Source: Welwitschia mirabilis (taxonomy: Eukaryota; Gnetophyta; Gnetopsida; Welwitschiales). From it: a stretch of DNA of 54,930 nt. Of this stretch, positions 1 through 14,864 are shown piece after piece. The notes under the pieces are model-generated. The model was not told the DNA's origin. It did not search any database and worked only from the letters and a program-made list of their open reading frames with translations. The position numbers and the translations under genes were made by a program. The stretch covers positions 242,325,868 to 242,380,797 of the forward strand of contig JBOZIK010000001.1 in the NCBI GenBank assembly GCA_051453625.1, given 5' to 3'. The number at the start of each line of letters is the position of its first letter. Position 1 is the stretch's first letter.

Positions 1-3000
1 AGGAGAAAAATATGACATTCAAATCAGATTAGAACTGATTATTACAAGGGCAATCTTGTAACTAAAATTGTGACTGACAATGGCATGCTACAAATTTAAA
101 ATGGAGCTCTCAATTTAGATATTAGAATATTTATTATACTTCATAGATTTATGTATACACAAAAATAAAATATTACTATGACTGGTGATGAATAATTCAT
201 GAATGTGTAAAAGTCACATAACTAATCACTAGGATGGCCTTCTACATTTTTAGTCATATCATTATTAGGCTTATTAAAAAACTATTTTTACATCCATCTA
301 GAAGTAGGACGCATGGGAAATTATAATTGAAGATAATTAATATATGGTTTATAGTTAATTCTTTATATCGAGACATAAATATTAAATAAAACATACATAA
401 TTAGATATGTAGAGTGGAGCTAGATGCATGAACCTAAAAGCATCATGATAATCCTCACCTTGATCATGGGATTTAAGAGAAGTGAAAGAAAATTTACCTT
501 ACATAACATTATCAGTTACATATCTTGTCATTAAATATGTAACATTAATTATGAATAAACTAAAGTACATAAGTAAAATATAGCCATCTTTGTAAGACTA
601 TCTAAGTATTTATCCCCAAAGTTTTTATGTTCCATATGGCCCTCAAAGTTAAATCATTTATCTAATTAAGAAACTATGATAAAATGATAACAGAATTTGG
701 TATTCATATTTGCATAGTATTAATGAAAATACTAGTGAAAATAATTTATGAAGTAAAAATAAAAGAAATAAAAATCATTCTCGAAGGAGAAACTTCTATA
801 GAATAATTGTGATATTTCCATCATTGCATTAGTATGTTGTGCCTTATTCAAGGCTCATGAAGCCTCATCCTAGCATAATGTGCATTATCTCATGTACTTT
901 ATTACTTTAGGAAATAGTGAGATTTCCTTCCCAATGCCTTTATAGGCATGCTCTATATGGTAAAGCACCTCACTCTCCTAAATTACTTAAGCCCAAAAGC
1001 TTATGCCATCGAATCATCCTATTAATAAAGGATTCATAGCCTTAGTTGGCCTAATATAAGTAATTTTATCCTATAATAAATTAAGTTTATCCTATAATAA
1101 ATTAACATGGTTAAGTTACCATGAAAAACTATACCTAATGTAAATATTAATTTATTAAATAATAATCATTAAAAAATTAATACTACATATTTTTCTTGAG
1201 CCACAATGGAGATCCACTTATAATCTTATCTTTGGTAATCCTTATTACACATTTTCTTTTACTTAGACTTCTTTTTTAATCTGACTAACTATGTTAATTA
1301 AGATAATCTAGTGTGAGAAACATGTCATAAAAAATAAAATACAATGATGATGCAATATCAATATAAAATGACAAAACAATAGGTTATAGGTAATCATGAC
1401 CAACCTAACCCTTATTACCAATCATCCTTCACATATAGTGGTGGGGATATAAATTTATTTTTAATATTAGCTTTATTAACCTTAGTTTCATTTTTAAAGA
1501 TCATAAAAAGATACAAAACAATTTGGTATTATAACTTATTTTATTACTAATGATAAATAAAAATAATTTATAATATTTCCTACCTTATTAGCCTTTAATT
1601 CATAAACTTTGATAAAATTTTCCTTAATTTCACTAGAAATCTAGGGGAAGGAACCAATATATCCTCTTAAGGATATTGGTATATGTAGTGGAAATAAATA
1701 AAGGCTCTATATTCATGTTGCTTATCTCTAACTCTACTCAATACATTACTTATTAGTAAACTAGAACACTAATTTTTTAACTATATAAAGATTATGATGT
1801 CATCAATTCTATTACTCATATAAATATACACAATATTATAACTATAATTAATTAAAAATAAATTATTTTACTTACAATTTCTCAGGTAAACATCTTATCT
1901 GATGTATAATTATCCTTTCTTTACAAATCATCTTGGTTAAGTCAATAAAGATCCTAATTATTCTTATCAAAATAGTCTAATTATCTACTCATCTTAATAT
2001 AAATATCTATTTATGAAATGATACCTATTGACAATAATAAGAAATACTTAAAAAGATATGTAATTTCACTTAAACTAAAAGAAAAATAGACTTTTATGTA
2101 TCATGGAAGCAATAATGTTATTCTTATATAGACGTAATAATGATATTAAATTAAAATGGCTATAGTAAAATAATCAATTAGTAAATTAGATGTATCTTAA
2201 TAAATTACCATTTAAATTATGTTACCTACTTTTTACTCTTTAGTTAGCTCATTTATTCTCATAAGTAACATGAGGTTATTTTTTTAAAATTTAGAACTTT
2301 CTCTTTATACCTTTTTTAGACCATATTTTATAAAAAAACATTTGTCAAAAAAAATATTACAATACCTTATCAACTAATGTACAAATAAAATTCATTTTAT
2401 ATTAAATCAATATCAACATCGTATTATGAGAAATGATGTTTAATCTCTTGTAGCTATGATGCAAGAACTAGCTATAGCATGTCAGTGAGATAAAAAGACA
2501 TATAAACCAAATTAGTAATTTCGTGATTTTAGATAATAAGATTTAAAGTTTACAAAAATTCTATCTAGGTATGGGATTTTAGATAATATACTTTAAAGTT
2601 ATAAAAAATGAAATGATATCTAGATACAACATTAACAATAAAGCATAATATTACAAGAGTGAATAAATTTGGCTTCATAATTTAACATTTAATTAAACCT
2701 TCTTTTTGAATCTATCTTTCTTCAAATGCATGCACTTATTGAATTTTCTTACTAAATCTTAATAATGGTCTTGACTTAATATGCATATGTGGCTATTTAC
2801 TATACCTTTATGCATCAACATTACTAAAATTAAATATTATGATTAATATTTATAAGTAGATTCTTGTCTAATAAATTTTTGTAAAAAGAAACATATTTTA
2901 GAAATAGAGGTATTAAACAAATAGGGTCTGATATGTTAATGATATAGTTGGATGGGTATTGTATGTTTTTTACTTGATAATCTTCCACCTTTCACATAAT

Positions 3001-3091
3001 CTCATTTTACATATAATATTATTCAAGAAATAGTTTTAATATGGAATTAGTTTTTATGGTATATCATTTTAGGTGGAGTAGTTAGATCAAG
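1..3091. other. AT-rich intergenic DNA, nothing recognised
   Basis: No reading frame of protein-like composition and no structural RNA is visible. The sequence is AT-rich with scattered short homopolymers. A short imperfect inverted repeat lies at 1653-1680 (arms ACCAATATATCC and GGATATTGGT around TCTTAA). It probably consists of old, unrecognisable transposon sequence; that last point is inference. Confidence 0.6.
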
Positions 3092-4655
3092 AGATAAATT
3101 AGCTACAAGGATATCTTAAGAAAAATCTTCATTTTCTTATATTTTACCTTTGTATCATGTTCATCTTATTATATTTCTTTAAGAATGTAAGTATTCTTAT
3201 AGTCATCCTATCATATTGATAAAGGTCACATAAATCATACTAAACTTGATCACTAAAACCATTAATCTAAAAATACTACTTTTACATAAAATATAATATT
3301 GCTTATGTAATTAGGAATTCTTCTATGATGTTAAACATGATCGAGTTTCTAACTTTCATTTACCTACCATTTCTATAGAACAAAATTAGTTAGACTACTA
3401 TTATTGATCATAACTTAAAATACTTTATCCTTACATTTATCCTAAAAAGTATGCATTCTCTTAGGAATTCTACATCTTTTCATGGATAGAGTACAATAAC
3501 AGATAATTGGCTTGTGGCTAACCATTTTTTTCTTTTTTTTTTTAATTTTATTTTTTTGATTTTTTACAACAATGGCAAGGCTACATCTTATAGCACATGA
3601 TCCACCCAAGCATAGAAGACATAAGGAGGATATACCATACTACATGAATTTTGTTCTTTAGTGTATGAACATGTTTCTTTAATTAAGTTATATGACTAGA
3701 TCCATTGGGATGGTTTTCACATGTTATGCATTTATTATTTAATTTCTTGGTACTATACACCCTAATTATAAGAATTCTAGTAGACAATATTTACTATTTT
3801 ATAAGGAAATGATTCTACTAAGTCATAGCATACTACAAATATGAAAGTAAGGGTCATGCATAAACTACTACTATAGGATGGTATATTACTTATAGATGGT
3901 GAGGGTTATGTAAGTAGCCTATTTTTGTTTCATATGTAACTAATGGTTCTATAGTCCTCCTGATCAATCCATTTACCAAAACGTTTTTAGAGTTTAGTGA
4001 TAGAATTCATATTGTAGATTTAGTCTTCTCATCACATATTATATATCAAATGTCATTCATATGAGTTATTTTATTTCTTATAAAGTCTCATGATGACTTA
4101 TTATTTATATCATAGCTTCTTTCATTCCATAGCTTCCTATTATTACTTTTGATTTCATTTATGTTATTTTTATATTATATGATTATAAGGGTTGTGAACT
4201 ATAAGGTAGCACAGTACATGACTCATAACTTATTCAAAAATAAAAAATTTAACTCTTAGCTTAGGAATGACTTATGGACTTACTTGATTTGACTCATTTA
4301 TGAAAGGATATAAACATTATATTAATGTTCTTTAGATGAATTTTATTTCACGTTTACAAGGTGTAGTAATAACATATTTTAAAAATATAAAATAAATTTA
4401 TATAATTATTAGTAATGATTATATATTAATAATATAAAAAAGATCCTAATATAGATCTTTTTAAAGAAATCATGGGAACACTGAATGAACATATTAACAT
4501 CATAAGACAAATAATAGATATTGGTTTCAAAAATTTAAAAGTCCAATTGCATCTACAAGAAGCCAATGATGTGTTAACATTCAAAGTAAAATGTTAAAAT
4601 CTAGCTTGTGATCATATAGTTTCTTCCTTATGAAGTATGAAATCTATTTTTTCAA
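3092..4655. repeat. 1.56-kb tandem duplication, left unit
   Basis: This block is followed head-to-tail by a close relative at 4656-6203. Both units open with a block containing TTAGCTACAAGGATATCTTA (3099 and 4663) and close with a segment ending TGAAATCTATTTTTT. Most lines align at a glance with scattered substitutions and small indels. No long reading frame or terminal inverted repeat is visible, so this looks like a local segmental tandem duplication rather than a mobile element. Unit ends are estimated by eye to within about 10 bases. Confidence 0.85.
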
Positions 4656-6203
4656 AGATAGATTAGCTACAAGGATATCTTAAGAAAAATCTTTGTTTTC
4701 TTATATTTTACCTTTGTGCCATGTTCACCTAATTATATTTCTTTAAGAATGTAAGTATTCTTACATTTATTCTATCATATTGACAAAGCTCACATAAATC
4801 ATACTAAACTTGATCACCAAAAACACTAATTTTAAAATGTTACTTTATACAAAATATGATATTAATATGTAACTAGGAATTCTTGTATGGTGTTAAATGT
4901 GTTCAAGTTTCCAAATTTAATTTCTCTACCATTTATATAGAAAAAAATTATTTAGACTACTATTATTGATCATAACTTTAAATACTTTATCCATATATCT
5001 TGTCTTAAAAGGTATGCATTATCTTAGGCATTCTAGATCTTTTTATGAATTAAGTGTAAGAACAAATAATTATCTTGTGGCTAACCATTTTTTATCTTTC
5101 TTTTGTTTTTTTGGATGTTATATAACAATGGCAAGGCTACATCTTATAGCACATGATCCACACAAGCATAGAAGACATAAGGATGATATACCATACTACA
5201 TGAATTTTGTTTTTTAGTTTATGAACATGATATTTTAATTAAATAACATCACTAGATCAATTGGGATGGTTTTCACATGTCATGTATTTGTTGTTTAATC
5301 CCTTGGTACTATACACCATAATTATAAGAAGTTTTGTAGACAACATTTACTATTTTATAAGGAAACAATTCTACTAGGTCATATTATAATACAAATGTAA
5401 AAGTAACACTCATGCATAAACTACTACTATAGGATGATATATTACTTTAGATGGTGAGGGTTATGTAAGTAGCTTAATTTTTATTCATGTGTAACTAATG
5501 GTTCTATAGTCCTCCTCACCAATCCATTTATCAAAATGTATTTAGAGTTCAATGACATAATTCATATTGTAGATTTAATCTTCTCATTACATATTGTTTA
5601 TCAAATGTCATTCATATGAGTTATTTTATTTCTTATAAAGGATCATGATGACTTATTATTTAGAGCATTGCTCCTTTCATTCCATACCTTGCTATTATTA
5701 ATTTTTGATTTTATTTATGTTATTTTTATATTATTTGGTTACAAAGGTTAAGGTAGCACAACGCATGACTCATGACATATTTAGAAATAAAAAATTTGAC
5801 TCTTGACTTATGAATGACTTATGAACTTACCTAATTTAACTCATTTATGTAAACGATCTAAATATTACATTAATGTTTTATAGATGAATTTTATTTGCAA
5901 GGGTGCAAAGTGTAATAATAACATATTTTAAAAATATAAAATGAATTTAAATAATTATTAGAAATTATTATACACTAATAATATAAAAATAGATCCTAAT
6001 ATAGATCTTTTTAAAGAAATCATGGTTTCACTTAATGAACATATTAACAATATAAGACAAATAATAGATATTGATTTAAAAAATGTAAATCTTAATTGCA
6101 TCTACAAGAAGCCAATGAAGTGTTAAAATAAATATTAAAATGTTAAATCTAGTTTATGATCATATAATTTCTTTCTTATGAAGCATGAAATCTATTTTTT
6201 ATC
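4656..6203. repeat. 1.56-kb tandem duplication, right unit
   Basis: Second copy of the unit at 3092-4655, offset about 1564 bases at its left end. A 90-base stretch (5128-5217, matching 3572-3661) is markedly better conserved than the rest. The T-rich stretch just before it has diverged strongly. The small open frame covering this segment is discussed as a rejected gene. Confidence 0.85.
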
Positions 6204-7807
6204 AAAAAGTCAAAAATTTTTAAAAATAAAGTTTTGATTTTATTATGCATACACATCACACTCAAGTCCATCATTCTATTTTTTGGGTATATTTATGGAG
6301 CAAAAATGACCATAATAACTAGGATGAATATTGTGTGCATGAAAACTAATTGTTTACTTTGTTAAATCCCTAGGGCCTAAAAAGATGACTTTTCACACAT
6401 GAAGTATTTCTACCAATGGATGTGATTGTTCTAAAAATGTAAATAAAGGATGTAACCAAAAAAATGGTTCAAATTTTTTGTTATTTTATTGAAAACTAAT
6501 AAAAACATAAACTTTCATAATATTATCCGTTTATTCTGGTTTTCTATTTCTATTGTTTAAAAAACATTTTTTTACAATTGCAATTAAAATTTTTATAACT
6601 TAAAAAAATATAGTTAAAATCAACTTTTATTATATTTTTTGATCTTTTTCTTTAATATAAATGATAAAGCTTCTTTTTCTTTTTCTTTTTAAACCTTATT
6701 TTATAAATGGTAAAGATTTTTTTTCCTTTATCTTTTTAAACTTTGATCTTTTGACCATAAATGATAGTCATGATAGAATACAAGCTCATTGAATAGTAAG
6801 ATCTATAAGGCTATTAAGTATTTCTTGGTTTAAAAATATTGAATCACATATAAATCATCATTTTTAGGGCTCTTTAGAGTTAGTTCTTTAGCTTGGATAG
6901 GTTATTTCTTTGTTTTCAAATATACTGTCGGCTCCTACGACTATCCATGTATCAGGAGTTAGTGAGCTATTTACCAAGTTATGTGAGTTAAAATATTTAT
7001 ACATTTATTTAAAAAATAACCTCAATTTCACTTAGTAATGTTAACTCAAAATGAGTAACTTACTAAGTTTTAACAACTCATGAATTTGGAAGTTTCTCAT
7101 GTTGACTCATAGAGTCATGCTAGAAAAGATGATCTAAAACTATTAATGGAATTACTTAATGATCATCTAAAATTTCATAGGATTTTACAATTTTAAAATT
7201 ATGTGTACTCTAATTTTTTTTCAATTTTTTTCAAATGGATTATCTCCAAACAAGTGATACTTTATATAATGGATCTAATATCATAGATTTAAAGTTCTAC
7301 AATTCTCCTATATGAAGTGATACTCCAAGGTTTCTTTTATACTATAATCTAAAGTGAGTCTATTAATGGAAGCTCTATATTTTTTCTTAATTATGATATG
7401 TTTATTTTTCATTAATATTGTTGATTTTTCCTTAAAAGAAGCTAGGTAAGAAAAGGAATGAACATCTTAGATGTATTACTTATTAGATAAAAGACACTAA
7501 ATTAGTAATAATTGTCAACCCAATAAAGTTTACAATGTCAAAAGATGATGGTATTAGAGACATATTTTAGGAAAATATTCAAAATCAAAATAAGTAAACT
7601 TCACAGTAATAGTTTTTAAACAAAAATTGAACTATACAAAATGCAACAAGTAAATAAAAAAACCTTAATATCTGCAAAATCTATTTCAATACAAGGATGA
7701 AGAGATAATGATCTATAACTAATTCATTTAACTAAAGTAGAGATTGGATAAATAGTAAAACTTATAAATCTATGAGGAAGATAGAAAGGGAAATTTATAG
7801 CATGAAA
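6204..7807. other. AT-rich intergenic DNA, nothing recognised
   Basis: T-rich and A-rich runs without a convincing gene, RNA or transposon end. Several T-rich tracts occur around 6540-6730. Confidence 0.55.
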
Positions 7808-8318
7808 GATCCTTCATTTGTAAGATTCCTATTCATTATAAACAACATTTTGTCTCCAATCTAATTTTCTATAAGTGGTAGTAAAGGAATTACTCTTCAT
7901 ATGATCTTATATATTTATTATTTTGCGTTTAAGAAGATTTCATGGAGAAGATAAGTATCAAAAATATGATTATAATAACAAATAAAAGATGTAAATAAAA
8001 TTAAGTTTACAAGGATCTTTCATTTTATCTTTTGTACTTCACATTATAAGTCCTTCATTCATGAGATGTATGTTCATTATAAACAACATTCTTTATATTC
8101 ACTCTGATTTTATTTAATTGTAAATGAAAGAGTTTATCTAGATATGGTCTTATATTTTTGTTATGTTAGTTTGATAAAGATTTTATGAAGAGTAAAGGAT
8201 CATAAAATATGTTCACATAACAATTATGTAGTTAAAAATAATAATAATAATAAATAAGAAATATAAAGAAAAAGTAGTAAATAAGTATGTATCATCTTGT
8301 CTTTTGTGCTTCATATTA
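7808..8318. repeat. ~250-bp diverged tandem duplication
   Basis: Two adjacent units (about 7808-8049 and 8050-8318) share landmarks in the same order: CCTTCATT, then TTCATTATAAACAACATT, then a gatcttatat/ggtcttatat block, then a terminal TTTTGT-CTTCA block. The second unit is longer because of an A-rich (AAT)n stretch near 8236-8258. Identity is clearly lower than in the 3092-6203 pair, so this duplication is older. Confidence 0.7.
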
Positions 8319-10559
8319 CATATTATGAATTTTTATTAAATTTATTTTTTTAATTATGTTCTTGAATTATTATAATCTACATGTATGTTAATCATATTAT
8401 TGGGTTTAAATTATTTTTCATATTAAAACATTAACAGTACAATGGATTTATTAATAAATTAAAGAAATGTAAGGGTAATTTATGAGTGATGCATCAGCTT
8501 ACAAAATCTTAAGATAAAATTATTGTATCAATTTTCATTTTGTAATATTTTAATCATGTTCATATAGAAATGAAGTAATTATAAGTTGTGTTTCTTTGAT
8601 TTTACTTTTTATATTTATTTAGCCTTATTGGCATTTCTTATTTTGTTGTTAAAATGTCTTGCATGAGATTAATACACATTTTATGCAAGGAAAGCAAAGT
8701 CCTTTTCATTAGCATTCCACATAACCTAACAACATAGAATTTAATAATAACTTTGATAATTATTATAATTTTTAATTTAAAAATAAATGTATTTTAGTAA
8801 TCAGTTATATATGTTTTCTAATTATTATATCTGAGGGTTACACCTATTTTAAATTATTGAGATTGATTTAGTGTAATATTTACTTTTCTTAATGGCTGAA
8901 TGTTTTTCATGATAAGAAGAAAATATGGACTAGATAATTCAACTTAACACTATTGGATCTTTATATCTAGCAAGTATAAAGGAATATTTTGTAAGAAAAT
9001 TATTATGAAATATTATAGGTGATGTAAGTATAGTTTTTTTTTCTCCTTGTGTAAAAACAAGGAAAAACATATTGATTTTGATTTATACTTACATGAAAAC
9101 TACCATTTTAGGCCTTGAATTAAGGAGTTTTTATTTTTAATTTTTATGAAAATTCTATTTAAAAGAGATAACATACAAATCCTTTTGGTAAGCTAAGAAC
9201 ATTTTTCTAAAACTTGTGGTTCCATTGATGAAATCGTTATGTATTCATTTTAGTATTCTATTTTTTACAACATTTGTTATATCAAATTTAGCATTCCTTT
9301 TTATAATATATATTCCTAGTTTTAAAATGTTTATTTTTTGTTTAATTCCTAGATATGTTGGTGCTATGGAAAAATAAAATCATATATAAATAGTTTTCTA
9401 TCATAACTTTGTATCTGAGAACATTTATTGAAAGTAACTGTCAGTATGAATAAATTCATATTTCATGAAAAAATTATAACAATGAAATGTTTATAATTAT
9501 AGAAAAATTATGCCAAAAACTACAAATAAATGCAAAAATAATAAATAGGAATAGATAAAATTAAAAAACTATGCTAAAGACTACATATATATGTATAAAA
9601 AAATAAACAAGAATAGCTAAAAGTAACACAAAGGATCCTAGAATTGATATAATATAAATCCTAGGGAAAAATTTATTTTTATCACGTAGTAAAACTCTTG
9701 GATATTACAAGATATAAGAGGAAATTTACAATAATGCTACATTGTCTCCTTATTAAGGATCAAAATCACTTAAACCTTTAGGTTTAGGATCATCCCTTGA
9801 TGGTTAAGGTATGAAACTATATACTCTACAAAAAGCATCTTATGCTTTTTCATAACTAAAAACCTAAATTTAAGGGGAAAAATGATATATAATCCTATGT
9901 TAAGATTTGAGCACTAAAACATAATAGAAGAATCAAATCAAAGATTTTTGTCTTCAAAAGTATTTGCCAAAAATATATATTTTAGGATTAAAATCCCAAG
10001 ATATTTAAAAAAAAGCAAATTAGTGTTTTATTACACCAAAAATACTCTTGACAAAAGTAATTTACAAGTATTATGTAAAACATTAACACATAGGATTCAA
10101 GTCAAATAAAAATAAAATTTCATAGAACTAGATTTAACAATAACTATTAGGTTTGAAAGAAATTACGAAACTCCTTTTCATCAACTTATTTAGAAAAATA
10201 TAAACATAAAAAAGAAGGAGTATGAATAAAAAATTTTTTCAATAATTCATTTTCTTTCTAACTTATGTTTTTGAAATGTAATAATACATAGGAAATTTTG
10301 AAATATTGGTAAGGGATTCTAACTAATCTATTAGAAGACCAAGTGAAAAATAGTGGAGAGAGCATTAGAAAAGTAAAGTACTATAGTATAATGCATGGTT
10401 ATATTGAGTTACAAAAATCAATCATTCACATTCATGTAAGGACTTTTTAATTTTTCCATTTTAATATCTGTTATGATTATTCCAACATAATTATCATAAT
10501 AACTCCAACTATATTATGACATGTTGAGTTTACTTTGAAATCCAATATTGTAAAGTGGT
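8319..10559. other. AT-rich intergenic DNA, nothing recognised
   Basis: No gene, RNA or transposon boundary could be supported here. The sequence is AT-rich with stops in all frames at short intervals. Confidence 0.55.
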
Positions 10560-11150
10560 TTCCAATAACCATTGTTTAGTGAAGTATTAATGCCTCATCC
10601 TTTAATAGTTTTTATATTCAATTACTAAAAAAATTTATAACCACTAAAGGTGGATTTGATCTTGGCCTATGATGATGATTAACTATAACTATGATATAAC
10701 AAAGTATCAATCTCTTATTTTATACTTAGAATTCCAAGCATATAATAAGGGTTATGATATTTCTAATGTAAAATTTAGGTTTGATTTTAAGCTCAAGCTT
10801 TTAATGGTAGTTAATCCTTACTACTATATAATGAAGTATCAATGCCTTATCCTTACTTTGTATCCTAGGCCTATAATAATGGTTAAGTGTTAGGCACTTT
10901 TATAATTCTAATCACCAATTTGAAGCCCAAGATAATAATAGTGGTTTACCGTAATCATCATATAATAAAGCAAAGTATCCCTTCCTTTACTTTAAATCCT
11001 AAGCGTATAATGCTAAGTAAGAGTAAATTATTGTTATAAGTCATAATAGTTTACCATAATCACCATATAACAAAGCACTAGTTTCCTATATGTCACTTCA
11101 AATCCAAAGCCTATAATGGTAGTTAAAAGGTGATTACCATTATAAAAATG
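10560..11150. repeat. Five-copy ~120-bp degenerate tandem repeat
   Basis: The motif (a/g)AAGTAT-AAT-CCTTATCCTTACTT, followed by TCCTAAGCCTATAATGGTAGTTAA, recurs. Anchor positions are about 10581, 10701, 10834, 10973 and 11072, giving spacings of roughly 120, 133, 139 and 99 bases. Copies are diverged and carry indels. A reading frame over 10669-10893 is a by-product of the repeat. Repeats of this size often sit in LTRs or leaders of plant LTR elements, but I see no matching LTR pair here. Confidence 0.75.
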
Positions 11151-14100
11151 ATGATTATAGTAGAGATATCATCAAATTGTATGTGCTTTTATTTATTTTA
11201 AGGTTCTTATATATAGCCATGATAATCTAACTAAATTTTAAGAAATTTTATAATGGTTATATGTTGATTATTTTAGTATACTAAAAAATTAATTTTTATA
11301 AATATAATTATTCCTAGTTGCCATTAATAACCATTTTAAATAATATTTTTTTATAGTTTCTTTTGTATAAGATAGGAATAAATGGCAAAAACCCAAATTA
11401 ATAAGCTTTAGCGTGTACATTTCAAGATCATGAAATCATTTTATTTCACTCGCCCCTTGGTTTAGCACCTAGCTTATGAACATTTATGATGCAATAGATT
11501 AATGCACTGATACCATTATAATTTATTCTTAGTTCTTAAAGTAATATGACCCTTATCTTATGAGATAATCATTGTCGGATAATTCATTTGGAATGAGATC
11601 TATTAATTTAGAAATCCAAAGGCTAACATAGATGTCCAACTTGAACTAGGTAGAGAAGAAACTAAAATAATTTATTCAATCATAAAGTAAATCCATTTAA
11701 TGTCTATATATAGGATTATTATAATCCTATTGTAATTAAAAGAATCTAATTTTCCATCCACCTCTCAAATAGTACACTTGACATAAGTGTTATGAAGAAA
11801 AGATATCAAACATTAAACTATGTACCTTACAGAATAGTTTAAATACTTAAACGTTGATTTGAAAAGTTGGAAGTAACTTGATGTTAAAAAATTTAAAGGA
11901 AAATTATGTAATACAAGCTATAATAAATGAATTTAATCAATAATTAAAGAAAACAAGGTCTACTAAAAAGTATGAGACTATGTTTATATCAATCATAGAA
12001 ATCCATAGAATGAAAGGAAAACTTTTTAATAATGCTTGAAGAGGCTTAAACATGAATGCTAGAGGTTTCATGATAATGAAGCATACCAAAATATGTTACA
12101 AATTCCATGTGAACATTGAGTAGAATGGAAAAACCAAGTAGAAGAAAAGAATTACAAGTTATTTAGCAAAATCACCAACTTTTTTTAGTAACTAGCTAAT
12201 GTGATAAGATTAAAGTAGGTACAAAAGTGTAAGTTATTCTTTAACAAAAGTGTCATGAAACAAGTACATACAATTTGATTATCATAAAATATCATTATTA
12301 AGGCAACCTTTAAGCTATCATGTGATAATTTAGAAGAAGGACTAATGAGAAAGATAATAGAGATGAAAGTATAAAAGGTCTAGTCATGAAACCTTAGATG
12401 AAAAACCATCATATTTAAAACTAGATTATGTCTAGTAATAAGTAAAAAGATCAATAAATCCTCTAAATATATGCTATACATAAGGAGTTTAATCTTTTTA
12501 AATCTGAAGTTAAAGAGCATAATCCTTATACATTTCAACTAAGGTTCTTCTTATTAGTAGTCATTAAGGAATGATATATAGCTTACTTGATCATGCTAGA
12601 AGAATGTCATCCATAGCTAATTATCATATTATTTTAAGTTTAAATTTATTTTCAAGTTAGATTTAAATTTTTACTAATTTTAAATTTCTATGCTATCACA
12701 TATATAACACATCCCCATTTTTTTATGTTGTAAAAGAACAAAAGCACTTTTGTTTGATAGTTCGATAGTCATTATCTCTAATGTATTTTTTTTATTAAAA
12801 TAGAGATTATGTATGTAAACACTATGAAACTTTAGTGGTTGTAATCTAGAAAGAGGTAAGAGGAAGCTAGATACTCTTGATAGTATGTACATTTCCAGTA
12901 TCATTGTGCAAATGAAACTTCTTTTGCTCAACTAAATTTTTATTGTTCATAAATGATTAGGTAATGATTCAGGTATCAAACCCATTTCTTAAATTTTATT
13001 TTCATGATGGCTTACTATGGAAGTCCAATTTTTATTCTTATAATTAAAAAAACTAAAATAATTAATATATATAGTGATTTTATAGATACTTCTTTCTTCG
13101 TTTTATTAATATACTATTATGGACATTTCTCTCTATTTCATCTTTAGATCTTATGTAGTCTAACATGGGTAAGTGTTTTGCCTTATACCATAAACTATTG
13201 AATACTAACTTTTAACTACTTTTCAAGTAACTTTTTTTAATATGTTAAGTGATTAAAGATTCTCTTATTCATCCTAATTCATCGAATGTTACTCAAGTTT
13301 TACAAAACAATAAAGTTTAATAAGGAAATATTATGAACTAAAATTTTAAATCAACATGTAAACTTAAGATTAAGCTTTAATTATAGTTAGATATTTGTTT
13401 CTAGAAAAATTCTTGTTAATACAATACAAGTATTAAACTATAGATGTAAGATTATAAAAATATGAAACTCTTACTAAATGATAAGAAACCAATTAGATAG
13501 AGTCGTTAAATTAATTTTTAAAATTCTTAACTTATTACTTAATTAGATATAAATCGTTTTCACTTCAAGATTATTAGTTTATATTAAAAAACCAAAAATA
13601 TCATAAAATTGTGAGATTACCAAAATACTTCTTATAGCATATGATCATTGACAATAATACATATTTACGTTACAATTTTTACTAGCATTAGCTAATATAA
13701 AAGATAAATAAGATTGATGTACTAGGTTATCTAACATGATGTGTAATAACCTTGCCATTAACAAGGATCAAGAAATTATTAGTACATTTGACTTTTAGAA
13801 AATCATCACTATACTAGTAATAAAAGGAATAGTTCTACTTATAAAAGATGCAAAAGTATAGTTTAAACTCTAATATCCTACTTAATATATTTTGTTGAAT
13901 TTCAGAATTCCTTAAGAGTTTAATTTCTTCTTTATCTTTTACTTTTCTATAAGCATCACTAAGCATAAGATAAAGATAAATGTCCTAGAAATGTTATAAA
14001 CATAATAAATTATAAATACCATTAAAAGTGAGAAAATGTAAGAAATTATAAGATAAAATTAATTTATGATAATAATGTATGTGTTTTAATAAAACTCCTA

Positions 14101-14864
14101 AAAGAAAGAAACTAATTAGATGTAAGTTATACAAAGAGGAAAAGTAAGAATGTTTTAGAAAACATTAAAAACTATAAGGTGCATCTAGTAGCTAAGTAAT
14201 TCTTACATGTTATAAGCATATAATTTGATAATATTATTACTTTTATTATAAATTTAACTTTATTTCACTTTTTATTAATTTCAGTAATTTCATATGACTA
14301 AGAAGTTAAATAGACAAATGTTAACATAATATTTCTTTATGGAAATATTGAAGAAATTTATATGCACAAGTATGAAAGGTATGTGCCTCATGAAAATAAC
14401 AATTTAGTATATTCTATACATAAATATTTTTCAATTTAAAGTAATCACCTATAATATGGTATGAAAAGTTTGTTTCTCATATATTCTCATGAAATTTTTG
14501 AATGTATAAATTTAATTATTCTACTTACCATCAAGAAGTACATTATTTCTTTTTTATTATACTATTATATGTAGTTGACATGTTGAATGTTAATAAAAAC
14601 ATTACTTTTATTAAAAATTTTAAGAAACATATCAAATTTCATTTTAACAGGAAATATATTGGTTTTGCTAGTCATATATATCTTGGACATTAGATTAAAT
14701 AGATACATGGGTACTAAAATGTTGTTATTAATTCAAGAGATATTTAAAGCATTATAAATATTCATAAAAAATAATAAAAATCATGTTTTTACTTTGTTAT
14801 ATCTTTAAGAAAATAGTTTAAATGATAAAGTTACCATGTGAAAATGTAATTATATGCTTGTGCA
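11151..14864. other. AT-rich intergenic DNA; possible orphan primer site
   Basis: No gene is recognised. The one landmark is 11504-11515 (GCACTGATACCA). Read on the minus strand it matches 11 of 12 bases of the initiator-tRNA-Met primer site TGGTATCAGAGC. No LTR partner was found, so this stays a weak hint of another broken minus-strand LTR element. Confidence 0.4.

Noticed and set aside
3572-5217. A 29-codon frame (starting MARLHLIAHD) present in both units of the 1.56-kb duplication
   Set aside because: All three differences between copies change the amino acid and none is silent, which is opposite to protein conservation. It is more likely a conserved DNA block.
12680-12931. 83-codon minus-strand frame
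   Set aside because: No recognisable family. The length is expected by chance in this amount of AT-rich DNA, and there is no supporting context.
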